From Luteimonas granuli (GTDB lineage: Bacteria > Pseudomonadota > Gammaproteobacteria > Xanthomonadales > Xanthomonadaceae), in assembly GCF_007795095.1 (NCBI RefSeq), contig NZ_CP042218.1, forward strand, positions 186,001-250,000: a DNA stretch of 64,000 bases, written 5' to 3'. A program made the position numbers and the translations under genes. The notes beneath the pieces were generated by a model. The model made no database searches. It worked only from the letters and a program-made list of their open reading frames with translations, and was not told where the DNA came from. Below, piece by piece: positions 36,915 to 46,580 of this stretch (within the stretch, counting starts at the first letter, position 1; each line of letters starts with the position of its first letter).

Positions 36915-37952
36915 ATGAAATGGGTTAAGCGCCTCGCACTGGTGTTCGGCCTGGTGGTCATGGGTCTAGCTGCATATGCCTTCAGCACCGCCACAGGCTC
37001 GGAGAAGCCGGTCGGGTTTCAAACGGCGCGCGTCGAAACCAGGAGCGGTCCCATTGCTGTTGCCATCTGGTACCCAACGTCGGCAACACCACGCCCGACA
37101 ACGTTTGTCAGCGGCAATCTGTTAAACGTCGCCAAGGATGGGTCGGTGCGTGGAAAAGGGCTGCCAGTCGTGCTGATTTCCCACGGCAACGACGGCAGCG
37201 CCGTGAGCCATGTGGACCTCGCAATGGCTCTGGCGAGCGCGGGCTACGTCGTCGCAGCGCCCACCCACGCCGGCGACAACTACGCGGACCGTAGTCGACA
37301 GAACTCGCCGGCGCTCTTCAGCCAGCGGGCCGAGCAGATGCGCGCGACCTTGGACTTTGTACTCGAGGGATGGAGCGGAGCGCCGGCCACCGACCCTTTG
37401 AAGGTCGGGGCCTACGGCCTGTCGGCAGGCGGATTCACTGTCCTGACCTTGGTCGGCGGCAAGCCCAACATGGCGGCGATATCCGAACACTGCCGGCGCA
37501 CGCCCGAGTTCATCTGCAAAGTCCTCGCCCATGTAGGGTCGCCCCTTCTCGACAGCGGCCAGGATGTGGGGGAATTCGTGCCTGACCCCCGAGTTCGCGC
37601 CGCCGCGGTCGCGGCCCCCGGCCTGGGATTCACGTTCACCGGCGACGGTCTGTCTGGGGTGAGCGTTCCCGTGCAGGTGTGGAGCGGCGACAAGGATGAG
37701 CTCGTCCCATTCGCGACGAACACCAAGCTCGTGCAGGAAGGCCTGGGAAACCGGGCCGTGCCCAAGCAAATGGCCGGGGCGACCCACCTGTCTTTCTTGG
37801 CTCCGTGCGGCCTTCTGAAGCCGCCGGCGCTGTGCAGCGATCCCGATGGTTTCGATCGCGCCGCGGCGCATAAAGCGATGAACGCGGAGCTTGTGTCGTT
37901 CTTCGATGCCAGCCTGCAGCCAACGACGCAGGAAGAGGTCTCGTCGCGATGA
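36915..37952 (+). CDS. Exported alpha/beta hydrolase, dienelactone-hydrolase-like
   Basis: A 345-residue protein with an N-terminal signal/anchor (residues 6-24) and an alpha/beta-hydrolase fold of the PAF-acetylhydrolase/dienelactone type. LPVVLISHGNDGS is the oxyanion region, GAYGLSAGG carries the nucleophile S170, WSGDKDELVPF the acid Asp, and GATHLSFLAPCG the catalytic His. Four cysteines (HCRRTPEFIC, APCGLLKPPALC) may form disulfides in the periplasm. Substrate unknown. The start follows GGGAAAGAGCC. Confidence 0.85.
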   Translation: MKWVKRLALVFGLVVMGLAAYAFSTATGSEKPVGFQTARVETRSGPIAVAIWYPTSATPRPTTFVSGNLLNVAKDGSVRGKGLPVVLISHGNDGSAVSHVDLAMALASAGYVVAAPTHAGDNYADRSRQNSPALFSQRAEQMRATLDFVLEGWSGAPATDPLKVGAYGLSAGGFTVLTLVGGKPNMAAISEHCRRTPEFICKVLAHVGSPLLDSGQDVGEFVPDPRVRAAAVAAPGLGFTFTGDGLSGVSVPVQVWSGDKDELVPFATNTKLVQEGLGNRAVPKQMAGATHLSFLAPCGLLKPPALCSDPDGFDRAAAHKAMNAELVSFFDASLQPTTQEEVSSR

Positions 37953-38199
37953 GCTCTTTCGCTACCGACACTCCCGGATCTGGGGACCGCGTTCCGCCTT
38001 GACGACGGTTGGCTGCCGGTTGAGGGCCGGCGCGTGCGGCTTCGCGGCCAACCCCGTCTAGGCATGTATCTGCTGAGGGTGCCCCGCGCGCGTGCAGTGA
38101 AAGGTGGTGGGCGGCGGGATCATGGACGACATCGGGGAGCAGCTCTGGCACAGACCGGCCGAGGTGCAGGTGAGCCGAATAGGAGGTATATCCGGCTCA

Positions 38200-38402
38200 T
38201 TACGCGAGCCGCACGCCATTACCAGGCGGTCGCCAAGGTCTCCAAGGCCACCGCCACGCGCCACCTCGCCGACCTGCTGGAGAAGGGCTGCATCCGCCGT
38301 CTGCCCGGTGGCGGCCGCAGCACCCGCTGCGAAATCAACGCACCGGCGGCGGGAATCCCGCTGCCGCACTGCCCCGCTTCCACCGGAAAACCCAAGACAT
38401 GA
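38200..38402 (+). pseudogene. C-terminal fragment of a Fic-family protein
   Basis: In one frame to the stop at 38400-38402, the sequence HYQAVAKVSKATATRHLADL followed by LEKGCIRRLPGGGRSTRCEI is the winged-helix end of Fic proteins (usual form VSKATATRDLADLVEKG). The Fic domain itself is absent; upstream there is only unrelated sequence. It is therefore a truncated remnant left by a deletion or exchange. A short open frame from 38034 covers it by chance. Confidence 0.68.
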
Positions 38403-38509
38403 CCCACCGAGTGCCATGCTGGGGCCGGCACCGTGGTGGCATGGGGCGGAGACTGTTCCTTTTGCCCGGACCTGGGCGAAAGAGGATGTGCCGGCGGGCC
38501 TGACCAACG

Positions 38510-39259
38510 TCACCGCGGTTGCTGCGCGCGACCTTGCGCGAACTCCGGGAAGGTTTCCGCGATCGACGCCGCATCCGGCAGGATGTAGAACACCCCGCCC
38601 CGCTCGAACGTCGGACGGATGATCCGCTCGTAGAATTCGGGCGAGACGTTGATGCAGCCATGCGTGACGCGGTTGTCGTCCGGCGAAGGCGATGCGAGGC
38701 GTTCGGCGCGTCTCTCGGCCGGGACGCCGGTCGCGGTCGGGTGGATGGAGACCGCGGAGTCGTAGTCCACCCACAGCACGCGCCCGGCGTCGATGGACGG
38801 ACCATAGCCACCCACAAAGCGACCGGCAGGCGTCGTGCGGTCCCGGCCCGGAATCTCGCGAAGCGCGAGGCCGGCGATACCGGGGGCCGTGTGATCGCCG
38901 ATCGCCGAGCCGAAGAGCCCGGGCGCCGCGCCGCGAAGCCGGCCGTCGCCGCCGAACACCAGGATCTGTGCGGCGGCCTTGTCGATGATCGCGAACGGAT
39001 AGCCTTGGCTGTCCTTGGCGGTGACGACCCAGCCCGCGAGCTCGATCACGGTGCCGGACACATCCTGGCCTCGAGGAAGCTGGTCGACGGGGACAACCGG
39101 CTGCGCGGCGGCATCCTCGGCGCTGGCCGCACCGAAGGTCGCGAACACCAGCAACAGCGCAGCTTGAACGGCCCGGATGGCCGGGCGTCTGCACGTATGG
39201 ATGGGACCGTCCTTGACGAAGACTGGCTGGAGACAAGGAGACCGGTGGCCAAAGGCCAC
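38510..39259 (-). CDS. L,D-transpeptidase family protein
   Basis: A 249-residue protein with a probable signal peptide around residues 26-47 (IRAVQAALLLVFATFGAASA) and a YkuD-type catalytic motif H200-G-C202-INVSPEFY, where the Cys is the nucleophile. The start may lie later than the ATG at 39259, because the 25 residues before the hydrophobic stretch are unusual for a signal peptide. YkuD enzymes form 3-3 peptidoglycan cross-links or attach lipoproteins. Here an ALREIPGRDRTTPAGRF region precedes the catalytic part. A small lipoprotein gene lies 35 bases upstream on the same strand, a fitting neighbour. Confidence 0.85.
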   Translation of the reverse strand: MAFGHRSPCLQPVFVKDGPIHTCRRPAIRAVQAALLLVFATFGAASAEDAAAQPVVPVDQLPRGQDVSGTVIELAGWVVTAKDSQGYPFAIIDKAAAQILVFGGDGRLRGAAPGLFGSAIGDHTAPGIAGLALREIPGRDRTTPAGRFVGGYGPSIDAGRVLWVDYDSAVSIHPTATGVPAERRAERLASPSPDDNRVTHGCINVSPEFYERIIRPTFERGGVFYILPDAASIAETFPEFAQGRAQQPR

Positions 39260-39294
39260 CGGTTCACGCCACTGTTTGCGAACCGCGGGAGCGA

Positions 39295-39564
39295 CTAGCC
39301 GCGTGGCACGCGGCGCGGCGCCGTTTCGAGCTGCTGGACGCGGCTTTCCACCTGATCCAGCCGTCGGTTGGCCTGCTGCGCGGACTGATTGGCGGCTTCG
39401 GCACTCTGGGCCGCGTTCTGCACCTTCGTGTCGAGCTGGTCCAGGCGCGAGTTGATCCCTGCAAACTCTTCATCGTAGGTGGCGCAGGCGGCAAGGCCCA
39501 CGGTGGCGACGATCGCCACGCCGAGCGTGCGCGCCATGACCACATGTTGCTTGGTCAGGAACAT
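39295..39564 (-). CDS. Lpp-like small lipoprotein
   Basis: An 89-residue protein from the ATG at 39564, with AGGAGG upstream. The signal ends in the lipobox LAAC. The mature part is a heptad coiled coil (INSRLDQLDTKVQNAAQSAE and following), as in murein-lipoprotein-like proteins, ending VPRG. It is upstream of and codirectional with the L,D-transpeptidase gene. In other bacteria such enzymes link Lpp to peptidoglycan, but there is no C-terminal Lys here for that. Confidence 0.78.
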   Translation of the reverse strand: MFLTKQHVVMARTLGVAIVATVGLAACATYDEEFAGINSRLDQLDTKVQNAAQSAEAANQSAQQANRRLDQVESRVQQLETAPRRVPRG

Positions 39565-39641
39565 GCCAATCCTCCTTCGTCTGGGGTACCGCAAATATAG
39601 ACGTCGGAACACGTGGATGGAGTGTGATGATGGGGTTCCAT

Positions 39642-40046
39642 CTATTGGCATTGCCGATAGACGTGATCACCAAGGCGGCGAAGGTCGGCGTGCGTGCGTT
39701 TCAGGCCCAGCGTCGCGAGTTCCCTGTCCCGATACTGCTTGGCTGCTTCACAGCGCGAATGCCTGGTCGAGGACGTGCCTGTCCGCGGCGCGTGAGGGAC
39801 CGGCGCTCCCTGGTTCCGCCGCGCATCCTGCGCTCGCTTCCATTGCTCCAGCTCGGCCAGTCTGCGTGCCTTGCCCGGGTCGTGCCGCTCGGGCGTGGCC
39901 TCGTAGCTCGCCTCCTGGCGCTGGCCGGCGGGACAGCGGCCACTGGTGAGTGTCACGTGGCCCTTGGCGTCCACGCACTTCTGGACCGTCTGGGCACTCG
40001 CCGGCCACACCAGAGCGGCGAGCACAATGGCAAGGCATCCGCGCAT
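39642..40046 (-). CDS. Exported DUF4124-like protein
   Basis: A 134-residue protein with a signal peptide (MRGCLAIVLAALVWPASA) and a DUF4124-like start, QTVQKCVDAKGHVTLTSGRC, in which two Cys frame a short sheet. A helical, basic C-terminal region follows with two more Cys. DUF4124 proteins are common and of unknown function in Xanthomonadaceae. It stands between the lipoprotein gene and copper cluster B. Confidence 0.75.
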   Translation of the reverse strand: MRGCLAIVLAALVWPASAQTVQKCVDAKGHVTLTSGRCPAGQRQEASYEATPERHDPGKARRLAELEQWKRAQDARRNQGAPVPHAPRTGTSSTRHSRCEAAKQYRDRELATLGLKRTHADLRRLGDHVYRQCQ

Positions 40047-40147
40047 GATCGTCCCCTCCTCCGACCCGCTGGCATGATAGCCACGGCTCGCCCGGCGGAA
40101 ACTCCGTCACCGGCCCTGCGCCGTGTCGTGTTACGCCGCCCTGCGGC

Positions 40148-40161
40148 TTGATCCAGGTCAA
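40148..40161. promoter_or_regulatory. FNR/ANR-like box before cluster B
   Basis: TTGAT-CCAG-GTCAA matches the DNR/ANR form of TTGAT-N4-RTCAA completely. It ends 36 bases before the ATG of the small Cys/His gene at 40197. The same spacer CCAG is present in the box at 14851-14864, at a comparable distance from the paralogous gene. Confidence 0.5.
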
Positions 40162-40196
40162 TGCCGCAGCCTGGCCGGGGCCGGATCCTCCACCTC

Positions 40197-40592
40197 ATGA
40201 TCCGCTCGCGCCGCCTCCGCTTCCGCGTATCGCTCTTCGCGCTGGTGGCGTTGCTGTGGGCGCAGCTGGCGTTCGCGAGCCATTCCGACTGCATTCCGGA
40301 CGTCGGGGCGCTGCTCGATGCCGCCACGCCGGCGGCCGCGGCGCAGGCCTGCGGACACGAAGTGCGATCGGCGGCGCACAGCGTCTGCCAGGGCCACTGC
40401 GACCAGGGCGATGTGAGCAGCGATGTCGGGCGGGTGCCTCCCGTGCCGCCCCTGCCCGGCCTGCCGGCCACCCCCAGGATCCATCTGACCGTGCCGCCTG
40501 CATCCTCGCTGGGCGCCAGCGCGATCGTGCGGGCACCGCCCGCCTCCTGGCGGGGACCGACGCCCCATCCTTCGACGATCCTGCTGATCTGA
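40197..40592 (+). CDS. Small exported Cys/His protein heading cluster B
   Basis: A 131-residue paralogue of the gene at 14397. The signal peptide (RVSLFALVALLWAQLAFASH) is followed by cysteines in DCIPD, ACGHEV and VCQGHCDQGD, then VPPVPPLPG and the C-terminal PHPSTILLI. The ATG at 40197 is preferred to the one at 40161, which lies in the FNR-like box. It opens the plus-strand cus genes, 127 bases before cusC. Periplasmic metal-binding role inferred. Confidence 0.72.
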   Translation: MIRSRRLRFRVSLFALVALLWAQLAFASHSDCIPDVGALLDAATPAAAAQACGHEVRSAAHSVCQGHCDQGDVSSDVGRVPPVPPLPGLPATPRIHLTVPPASSLGASAIVRAPPASWRGPTPHPSTILLI

Positions 40593-40719
40593 TGCCAGCC
40601 GTCACCCTGCAGCACCCCCGGGGTGCTGCAGGGTGTCGTGCGCGGCCGCACCCTTCGTGCGCGGCCTGTCCCTTCTCCATGGTCGCGGCGCCTCGCGCCG
40701 GCCTGTCCTGGAATCCGAC

Positions 40720-42030
40720 ATGGCATCGAAGCTGCTTCAACGGCGGGCCTGCGCCCCGCCCTCCTCCATCCGTACTTCCTGGCGTCGCCTTGCCGTCGCG
40801 GTGCTGCTGCTGTCCGGCATTCCGGCCGCCGCGGCGGCGGAACAGGCGCTTCCCGGCCACGACGTGACCTCCGTCCACGGCTGGCTGCGCGAGCACAATC
40901 CCGAGCTGCGCGCCCTGCAGGCCGGATCCGACGCCGCCTTCGCCCGGATCCATCCGGCGGGCGCTCTGCCCGATCCCGTCGCCTCCCTGAGTTTCCGCAA
41001 CCTGGACCCGGATCGGCCGTGGCAGGTCCCGGGAGACGACCGCGAGATCGGCTACACGCTTCGCCAGCACGTGCCGCTCTGGGGCAAGCGCGGCCTGGCC
41101 CGCACCGCTGCCCGGCAGGACGCCGAAGCGCTTGCCCTGGATCGTGACGCCGTGCTGCGCGAGATCATCGCCGAGGCGGAGGCCGCCTATGTCCGCTACT
41201 GGCACGCCGACCAGGCCGTTGCCGTGCTGGATCGCCGCCTGGATCTGTTGCGCCGGCTGGAGGAGGTCGCTGGCGTGCGCTACGCGCTGGGAATCGCGCC
41301 CCAGCAGGATTCGATCCGTGCCCAGGTCGAGCAGACGGTGATGCGGCGCGAGCGGATCCGGCGCCTGGTGGACAAGGAGGAAGCGGCCGCCGCGCTGAAC
41401 GGAGTGCTGGGCCGTCCGGTGGATGCGGCGCTGGCGCCCTCTGCGGAAGACCCGATCCTGGCGGTGCGGTCCGCCAGCCTGGCCGACGTCCTGCGCGCAC
41501 TGGAAAGCGGAAGCCACCCTGCCGTCCAGGCGGAAGAAGCCCGTGCGCTGGCCGCGCGCACGAACGTGGAGCTGCAGCGCCGCAGGCGCTACCCCGACGT
41601 GACCTTCGGCGTTGGAGCCATGCGGCGCGAGGACGGGCTGGAAAGCCTGGAGCTGATGCTGGAAGTCGAGATCCCGTTCCAGCAGCGCACCCGGCGCGAG
41701 CGCGAACGTGAATCCCGGCTGCTCGAGGAGGCCGCCCTGGCGCGCACGGACGTCGCCCGACAGGCGCTCGCGCGCCAGGGCGCAGCGGCATGGGTCCAGT
41801 GGCAGGGGGCGCGCGAGCGGCGCCTGATCACCGAGCGGACGCTGCTGCCCCAGGCCGATGCCGCCTTCCAGTCCGCGCTCGCCAGCTACCAGGTCGGCGA
41901 AGTGGACTTCGGCACCCTGCTCGAAGCGCTCGACCAGTGGCAGGGCGCCGACCTCGACCGGGTCGATGCCCTGCGCGACGAACTGCTTGGCGCCGCCGCC
42001 GTACGCGCCATCGAAGGAGAAGCCCGATGA
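40720..42030 (+). CDS. cusC: CusC-type TolC-family channel, cluster B
   Basis: A 436-residue outer-membrane efflux protein. From the ATG at 40720 it has a signal (TSWRRLAVAVLLLSGIPAAA) and the two OEP repeats with long helices; EVDFGTLLEALDQWQGADLD near the end is almost identical to the copy at 12944-14266. A longer open frame starts at 40633 but adds an unlikely N-terminus. The last four bases overlap the cusB start. Duct for copper export with the following two subunits. Confidence 0.9.
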   Translation: MASKLLQRRACAPPSSIRTSWRRLAVAVLLLSGIPAAAAAEQALPGHDVTSVHGWLREHNPELRALQAGSDAAFARIHPAGALPDPVASLSFRNLDPDRPWQVPGDDREIGYTLRQHVPLWGKRGLARTAARQDAEALALDRDAVLREIIAEAEAAYVRYWHADQAVAVLDRRLDLLRRLEEVAGVRYALGIAPQQDSIRAQVEQTVMRRERIRRLVDKEEAAAALNGVLGRPVDAALAPSAEDPILAVRSASLADVLRALESGSHPAVQAEEARALAARTNVELQRRRRYPDVTFGVGAMRREDGLESLELMLEVEIPFQQRTRRERERESRLLEEAALARTDVARQALARQGAAAWVQWQGARERRLITERTLLPQADAAFQSALASYQVGEVDFGTLLEALDQWQGADLDRVDALRDELLGAAAVRAIEGEAR

Positions 42031-43390
42031 CCCGCAACCAGACCCTGTCGCTGGCGCTCGCCGGCGTGCTCGCGGCCCTTGGCGCCGGCTGGATGCTCGG
42101 CCGCGCCGGCCATGACGAAGCCGCCTCCCCGACCACGGCTGCCGCCCCTTCCAGCGAGCGGAAGATCCTGTACTACCGCAACCCGATGGGCCTGCCGGAT
42201 ACCTCGTCGGTGCCGAAGAAGGACCCGATGGGGATGGACTACATCCCCGTCTACGCCGGCGAGGAGCCGACCGACGATGCCGGCACGGTCACGGTCTCGC
42301 CCGGGCGGATCCAGACGCTCGGCGTGCGCACCGAAGCGGTGCGGAAGACGCAGCTGGCCAGCCTCGTGCGCGCCAGCGGCACGGTGGAGATCGATGAGAC
42401 CCGGCAGTACGTCGTCGCGCCGCGCTTCGAAGGCTGGGTCGAGCATCTGTACGTCAACCAGACGGGAATGCAGGTGCGTGCGGGACAGGCCCTGCTCTCC
42501 GTCTACAGCCCGCAGCTTGCGGCGGCGCGGCAGGAGTACCGGCTGGCCGATGACGCCGCACGCCGGCTGGCGCAGTCCGATCCGGCCAGCGCCAGGTCGA
42601 TGGAGCGCCTGCGCGACGCCGCGCGCACGCGGCTGCGGAACTGGGAGGTGGGAGGTTCACAGTCGGGAAGCAGCGACACCATGGTCCTGACCTCGCCGGC
42701 GAATGCGGTGGTCATCGAAAAGCCGGTCGTCCAGGGCGCCCGCTTCCAGCCGGGCGAGACCATCCTCCGGCTGGCGGACCTGTCGACGGTCTGGATCATG
42801 GCCAGGGTGCCGGCGATGCAGGCAGCGGACATCGCCGTCGGCCAGCCCGCGCGCTTCGAGACCGCCACCCTGCCCGGCCGGAGCTTCGAGGGCGAGGTGG
42901 CCTTCGTGCACCCGGTGGTCGACGCCGCATCCCGGACGGTCGCCGTGCGCATCGCCCTGCCCAATCCGGCCGGCGACCTGCGCCCCGGCCTGTACGGAAC
43001 GGTGCTGCTCGAGCAGCCGTGGCGGCAACCGGTGCTGAGCGTCGCGCGCTCGGCCGTGCTGGATGGCGGCGCGACCCGGACCGTGCTGGTGCGGACGGCG
43101 CCGGGCCGCTTCGCCCCGCGCGAAGTGACCGTCGGGCGCCGCGCCGGGGATCGCGTGGAGATCCTGGACGGCCTGGCCGAGGGCGAGGAGGTGGTGGTGT
43201 CCGCCAACTTCCTCATCGATGCCGAGAGCAACCTGAAGGCGGCGCTGGAGGGGCTCGAGGCGGCAAGCCTCGATGCCCACGATGGACATGCGATGCCCGC
43301 GGATGCCCCCGTGCCGGGAGCGGAATGCCGGCGGACGAACCGCATGCCCGGGACGGAATGCCGGCTGCCGATCCGCACGGGGAGCACTGA
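42027..43390 (+). CDS. cusB: CusB-type adaptor, cluster B, frameshift near the end
   Basis: Periplasmic adaptor with the same layout as the copy at 11454: N-terminal anchor, metal segment KILYYRNPMGLPDTSSVPKK, and hybrid and barrel domains. As given, the frame has no stop and runs on into cusA, making one 1,518-residue frame. After HDGHAMPADAP a run of five C (43306-43310) is one short. With six, the tail reads RAGSGMPADEPHARDG ... PHGEH and stops at 43390, one base before the cusA ATG, as in cluster A. The His/Met-rich repaired tail shows that the fusion is almost certainly caused by the indel. Confidence 0.85.
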
Positions 43391-43391
43391 C

Positions 43392-46300
43392 ATGCTCGCC
43401 CGGATCATCGAATGGTCGGTCCGCAACGTCTTCCTCGTGCTGGTGGTGACGATCGCGGTGCTGGCCGGCGGCGTGTACGCGGTGATGAACACCCCGCTGG
43501 ACGCCCAGCCGGACCTCTCGGACGTGCAGGTCATCGTGTACACCGACGTCCCCGGACAGGCACCCCAGGTGGTGGAGGACCAGGTCACCTACCCGCTCAC
43601 CAGCGCGCTGCTGACGGTGCCGAAGTCCACGGTGGTGCGCGGTTTCTCGTTCTTCGGCGCGTCCTTCGTGTACGTGATCTTCGAGGACGGAACCGACCTG
43701 TACTGGGCGCGCTCACGGGTCCTGGAAAGCCTCGATGTCGCGTCCAGGGATCTTCCCGACGGCGTGACGCCCACGCTTGGACCGGACGCGACCGGCGTGG
43801 GCTGGGTGTACCAGTACGTGCTCAGGAGCGCCCGGCACACGCTCGACGAGCTGCGCGCGATCCAGGACTGGTACGTCCGCTTCCAGCTCACCACCGTGCC
43901 CGGCGTGGCCGAAGTCGCCAGCGTGGGCGGCTTCGTCCGCCAGTACTCGGTCACGGTCGACCCGGCCCGGCTGCGCGAGTTCGGGATCCCGCTTTCGCGC
44001 ATCTCCGAGGTCATCGCCGGGAGCAACCGGGACGTGGGCGGCCGCGTCATCGAGATGGCCGAGACCGAGTACATGGTGCGCGGCCGCGGCTACCTGCGCG
44101 GCACCGGGGATCTCGAGAACCTGGCGCTGCGCGCCGAAGGCGGCACCCCGGTCCGGATCGGCGATGTCGCCCGGGTCGAGCTCGTCCCCGACGAGCGCCG
44201 CGGCATCGCGGACCTGGATGGCGAGGGCGACGTGGTCGCGGGAATCGCGGTGGCCCGCTACGGCGAGAACGCGCTGGCGGTGATCGAAGGACTCAAGGCC
44301 AGGATCGCCGCGATCGGCAGCGGCCTGCCCGACGGCGTCAGCATCGAGGCGGTGTACGACCGTTCGGAGCTGATCGAGCGCGCCGTCAGGACGCTGCGCG
44401 ACACGCTGCTCGAGGAAAGTCTCATCGTGGCGCTGGTGTGCCTGGTCTTCCTGTTCCACGCCCGCAGCGCGCTGGTGGCGATCGTGATGCTGCCTGTCGG
44501 CGTGCTGATCGCCGTCATCGCGATGCGTGCCCTGGGGATGAATTCCAACATCATGAGCCTGGGCGGCATCGCGATCGCGATCGGCGCGATGGTCGACGCG
44601 GCGATCGTGATGATCGAGAACGCGCACAAGCACATCGAGCGCGACGACGGATCGCGCAGCCGCGTCCAGCTGATCATCGACGCCTGCCGCGAGGTGGGCC
44701 CGGCGCTGTTCTTCAGCCTGATGATCATCACCGTCTCGTTCCTGCCGGTGTTCGCGCTGGAGGCCCAGGAAGGCCGCATGTTCCATCCGCTGGCCTTCAC
44801 CAAGACCTTCGCCATGGCCGGTGCGGCGCTGCTCTCGATCACCCTGGTCCCGGTGCTCATGCTGCTGTTCGTGCGCGGCAGGATCGTGCCCGAACACCGG
44901 AACCCGGTGAACCGGATCCTGGTCGCGGCCTACCGCCCGATCATCGACCTGGTGCTGCGCCACAAGTGGCCGACGCTGGCGATCGCCGTGGGCGTGCTGC
45001 TGGCCACGGCATGGCCCGCGGCGAGGCTGGGCAGCGAGTTCATGCCGACGCTCAATGAAGGCACCCTGCTGTACATGCCCACGTCCCTGCCCGGCATGTC
45101 GGTGACGAAGGCCTCCGAACTCATGCAGCAGCAGGACCGCATCATCAGGAGCTTCCCCGAGGTGGAGTCGGTGTTCGGCAAGGCGGGACGCGCGCTGACC
45201 GCGACCGACCCGGCGCCGCTCGAGATGTTCGAGACGGTGATCAACCTCAAGCCGGAGGACCAGTGGCGCAGTGGCATGACGACCGACAGGCTGATCGCGG
45301 AGATGGATACGGCGCTGAAGTTCCCCGGCGTCGCCAATTCCTGGACCATGCCGATCAAGGCACGCACGGACATGCTCGCCACGGGCATCCGCACTCCGGT
45401 GGGCATCAAGGTCTTCGGCAGTGACCTGGCCGGGCTGGAAAAGGTCGCGCTGGAGATCGAGGCCGCCGTGCGGGCGGTGCCGGGCACCACCAGCGCCTTC
45501 GCCGAGCGCCTCACGGGCGGCTACTACCTCGACGTGGACCCGGACCTGGAGCGGCTGGCCCGGTACGGCATCACCGTCGGCGAGGTCCAGGACGTGGTGT
45601 CCGCGGCCCTGGGCGGGGAGCGGGTGACGACCCTGCTCGACGGGCGCGAGCGCTTCGGCGTCATCGTGCGCTACCCGCGCGAACTGCGCGACGATCCCGA
45701 CCGGATCGCCACCCAGGTGCTGGTCTCCACCCCCGACGGCGCCCAGGTTCCTCTGGGCGAACTGGCCGCCGTGCAGGTCCGCATGGGCGCACCCGGCATC
45801 CGGACCGAGAACGCGATGCTCGCGGCCTACATCTACGTGGACACGCGCGAGAGCGACATCGGCCGCTTCGTGGAGCAGGCCCGTGAGGCGGTGGCCCGGG
45901 AAGTTTCCTTCCCGCCCGGCTACCACGCCACGTGGAGCGGCCAGTTCGAGTACATGGAGCGGGCCGCGGCCAGGATGCGGGTCGTGGTCCCGGGGACCCT
46001 CGCGATCATCTTCCTGCTGCTGTACCTCAACTTCCGGCGCGTGGCCGAATCGCTGATCGTCATGCTCTCGGTGCCCTTCGCGCTGGTGGGCGGCGTCTGG
46101 CTGATGTGGATGCTCGACTACAACCTCAGCGTCGCGGTGGCGGTCGGGTTCATCGCCCTGGCCGGCGTGGCCGCGGAGACCGGCGTGGTGATGCTGATCT
46201 ACCTCGACCACGCGCTGGAGGCGCGCGCGGCGCGGCGACGTGCGGAGGGCGGCGCGCTGACCGACCGCGACCTGCACGAGGCGATCATCGAAGGCGCAGT

Positions 46301-46580
46301 GGAGCGCGTGCGGCCGAAGATGATGACCGTGGTCGCCATCATGGCCGGCCTGCTGCCGATCATGTGGAGCACCGGCACCGGCTCGGAAGTGATGCGCCGG
46401 ATCGCCGCGCCCATGGTCGGCGGCATGGTCTCGTCGACCGTGCTGACGCTTGCGGTCATCCCGGCGCTCTACGCTCTGATCAAGCGCCGGCAGTTGCGGG
46501 ATCGCGCGCCTGTCCCCGGGCACGCCGCCGGCCATCCTGCCACCATCCGGCCACCTGTCCTCGAGCGGAGAGATCCATGA
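43392..46580 (+). CDS. cusA: CusA-type RND copper efflux pump, cluster B
   Basis: Complete 1,062-residue RND permease beginning MLARIIEWSVRNVFLVLVVT, of normal length. Twelve membrane segments flank two large periplasmic loops. Met residues in the periplasmic part and the conserved ALEAQEGRMFHPLAF and FRRVAESLIVMLSVPFALVG segments mark the heavy-metal efflux (HME) group. It reads straight through the position where the cluster A copy is split (ENALAVIEGLKARIA). The end overlaps the ATPase gene by ATGA. Confidence 0.93.
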   Translation: MLARIIEWSVRNVFLVLVVTIAVLAGGVYAVMNTPLDAQPDLSDVQVIVYTDVPGQAPQVVEDQVTYPLTSALLTVPKSTVVRGFSFFGASFVYVIFEDGTDLYWARSRVLESLDVASRDLPDGVTPTLGPDATGVGWVYQYVLRSARHTLDELRAIQDWYVRFQLTTVPGVAEVASVGGFVRQYSVTVDPARLREFGIPLSRISEVIAGSNRDVGGRVIEMAETEYMVRGRGYLRGTGDLENLALRAEGGTPVRIGDVARVELVPDERRGIADLDGEGDVVAGIAVARYGENALAVIEGLKARIAAIGSGLPDGVSIEAVYDRSELIERAVRTLRDTLLEESLIVALVCLVFLFHARSALVAIVMLPVGVLIAVIAMRALGMNSNIMSLGGIAIAIGAMVDAAIVMIENAHKHIERDDGSRSRVQLIIDACREVGPALFFSLMIITVSFLPVFALEAQEGRMFHPLAFTKTFAMAGAALLSITLVPVLMLLFVRGRIVPEHRNPVNRILVAAYRPIIDLVLRHKWPTLAIAVGVLLATAWPAARLGSEFMPTLNEGTLLYMPTSLPGMSVTKASELMQQQDRIIRSFPEVESVFGKAGRALTATDPAPLEMFETVINLKPEDQWRSGMTTDRLIAEMDTALKFPGVANSWTMPIKARTDMLATGIRTPVGIKVFGSDLAGLEKVALEIEAAVRAVPGTTSAFAERLTGGYYLDVDPDLERLARYGITVGEVQDVVSAALGGERVTTLLDGRERFGVIVRYPRELRDDPDRIATQVLVSTPDGAQVPLGELAAVQVRMGAPGIRTENAMLAAYIYVDTRESDIGRFVEQAREAVAREVSFPPGYHATWSGQFEYMERAAARMRVVVPGTLAIIFLLLYLNFRRVAESLIVMLSVPFALVGGVWLMWMLDYNLSVAVAVGFIALAGVAAETGVVMLIYLDHALEARAARRRAEGGALTDRDLHEAIIEGAVERVRPKMMTVVAIMAGLLPIMWSTGTGSEVMRRIAAPMVGGMVSSTVLTLAVIPALYALIKRRQLRDRAPVPGHAAGHPATIRPPVLERRDP

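Noticed and set aside
41790..46580. A single 1,596-residue protein (CusB-CusA fusion)
   Set aside because: A missing C at 43306-43310 removes the adaptor's stop; the other frame restores a His-rich tail and a stop right before the pump start. The first ~80 residues of this frame lie inside cusC.
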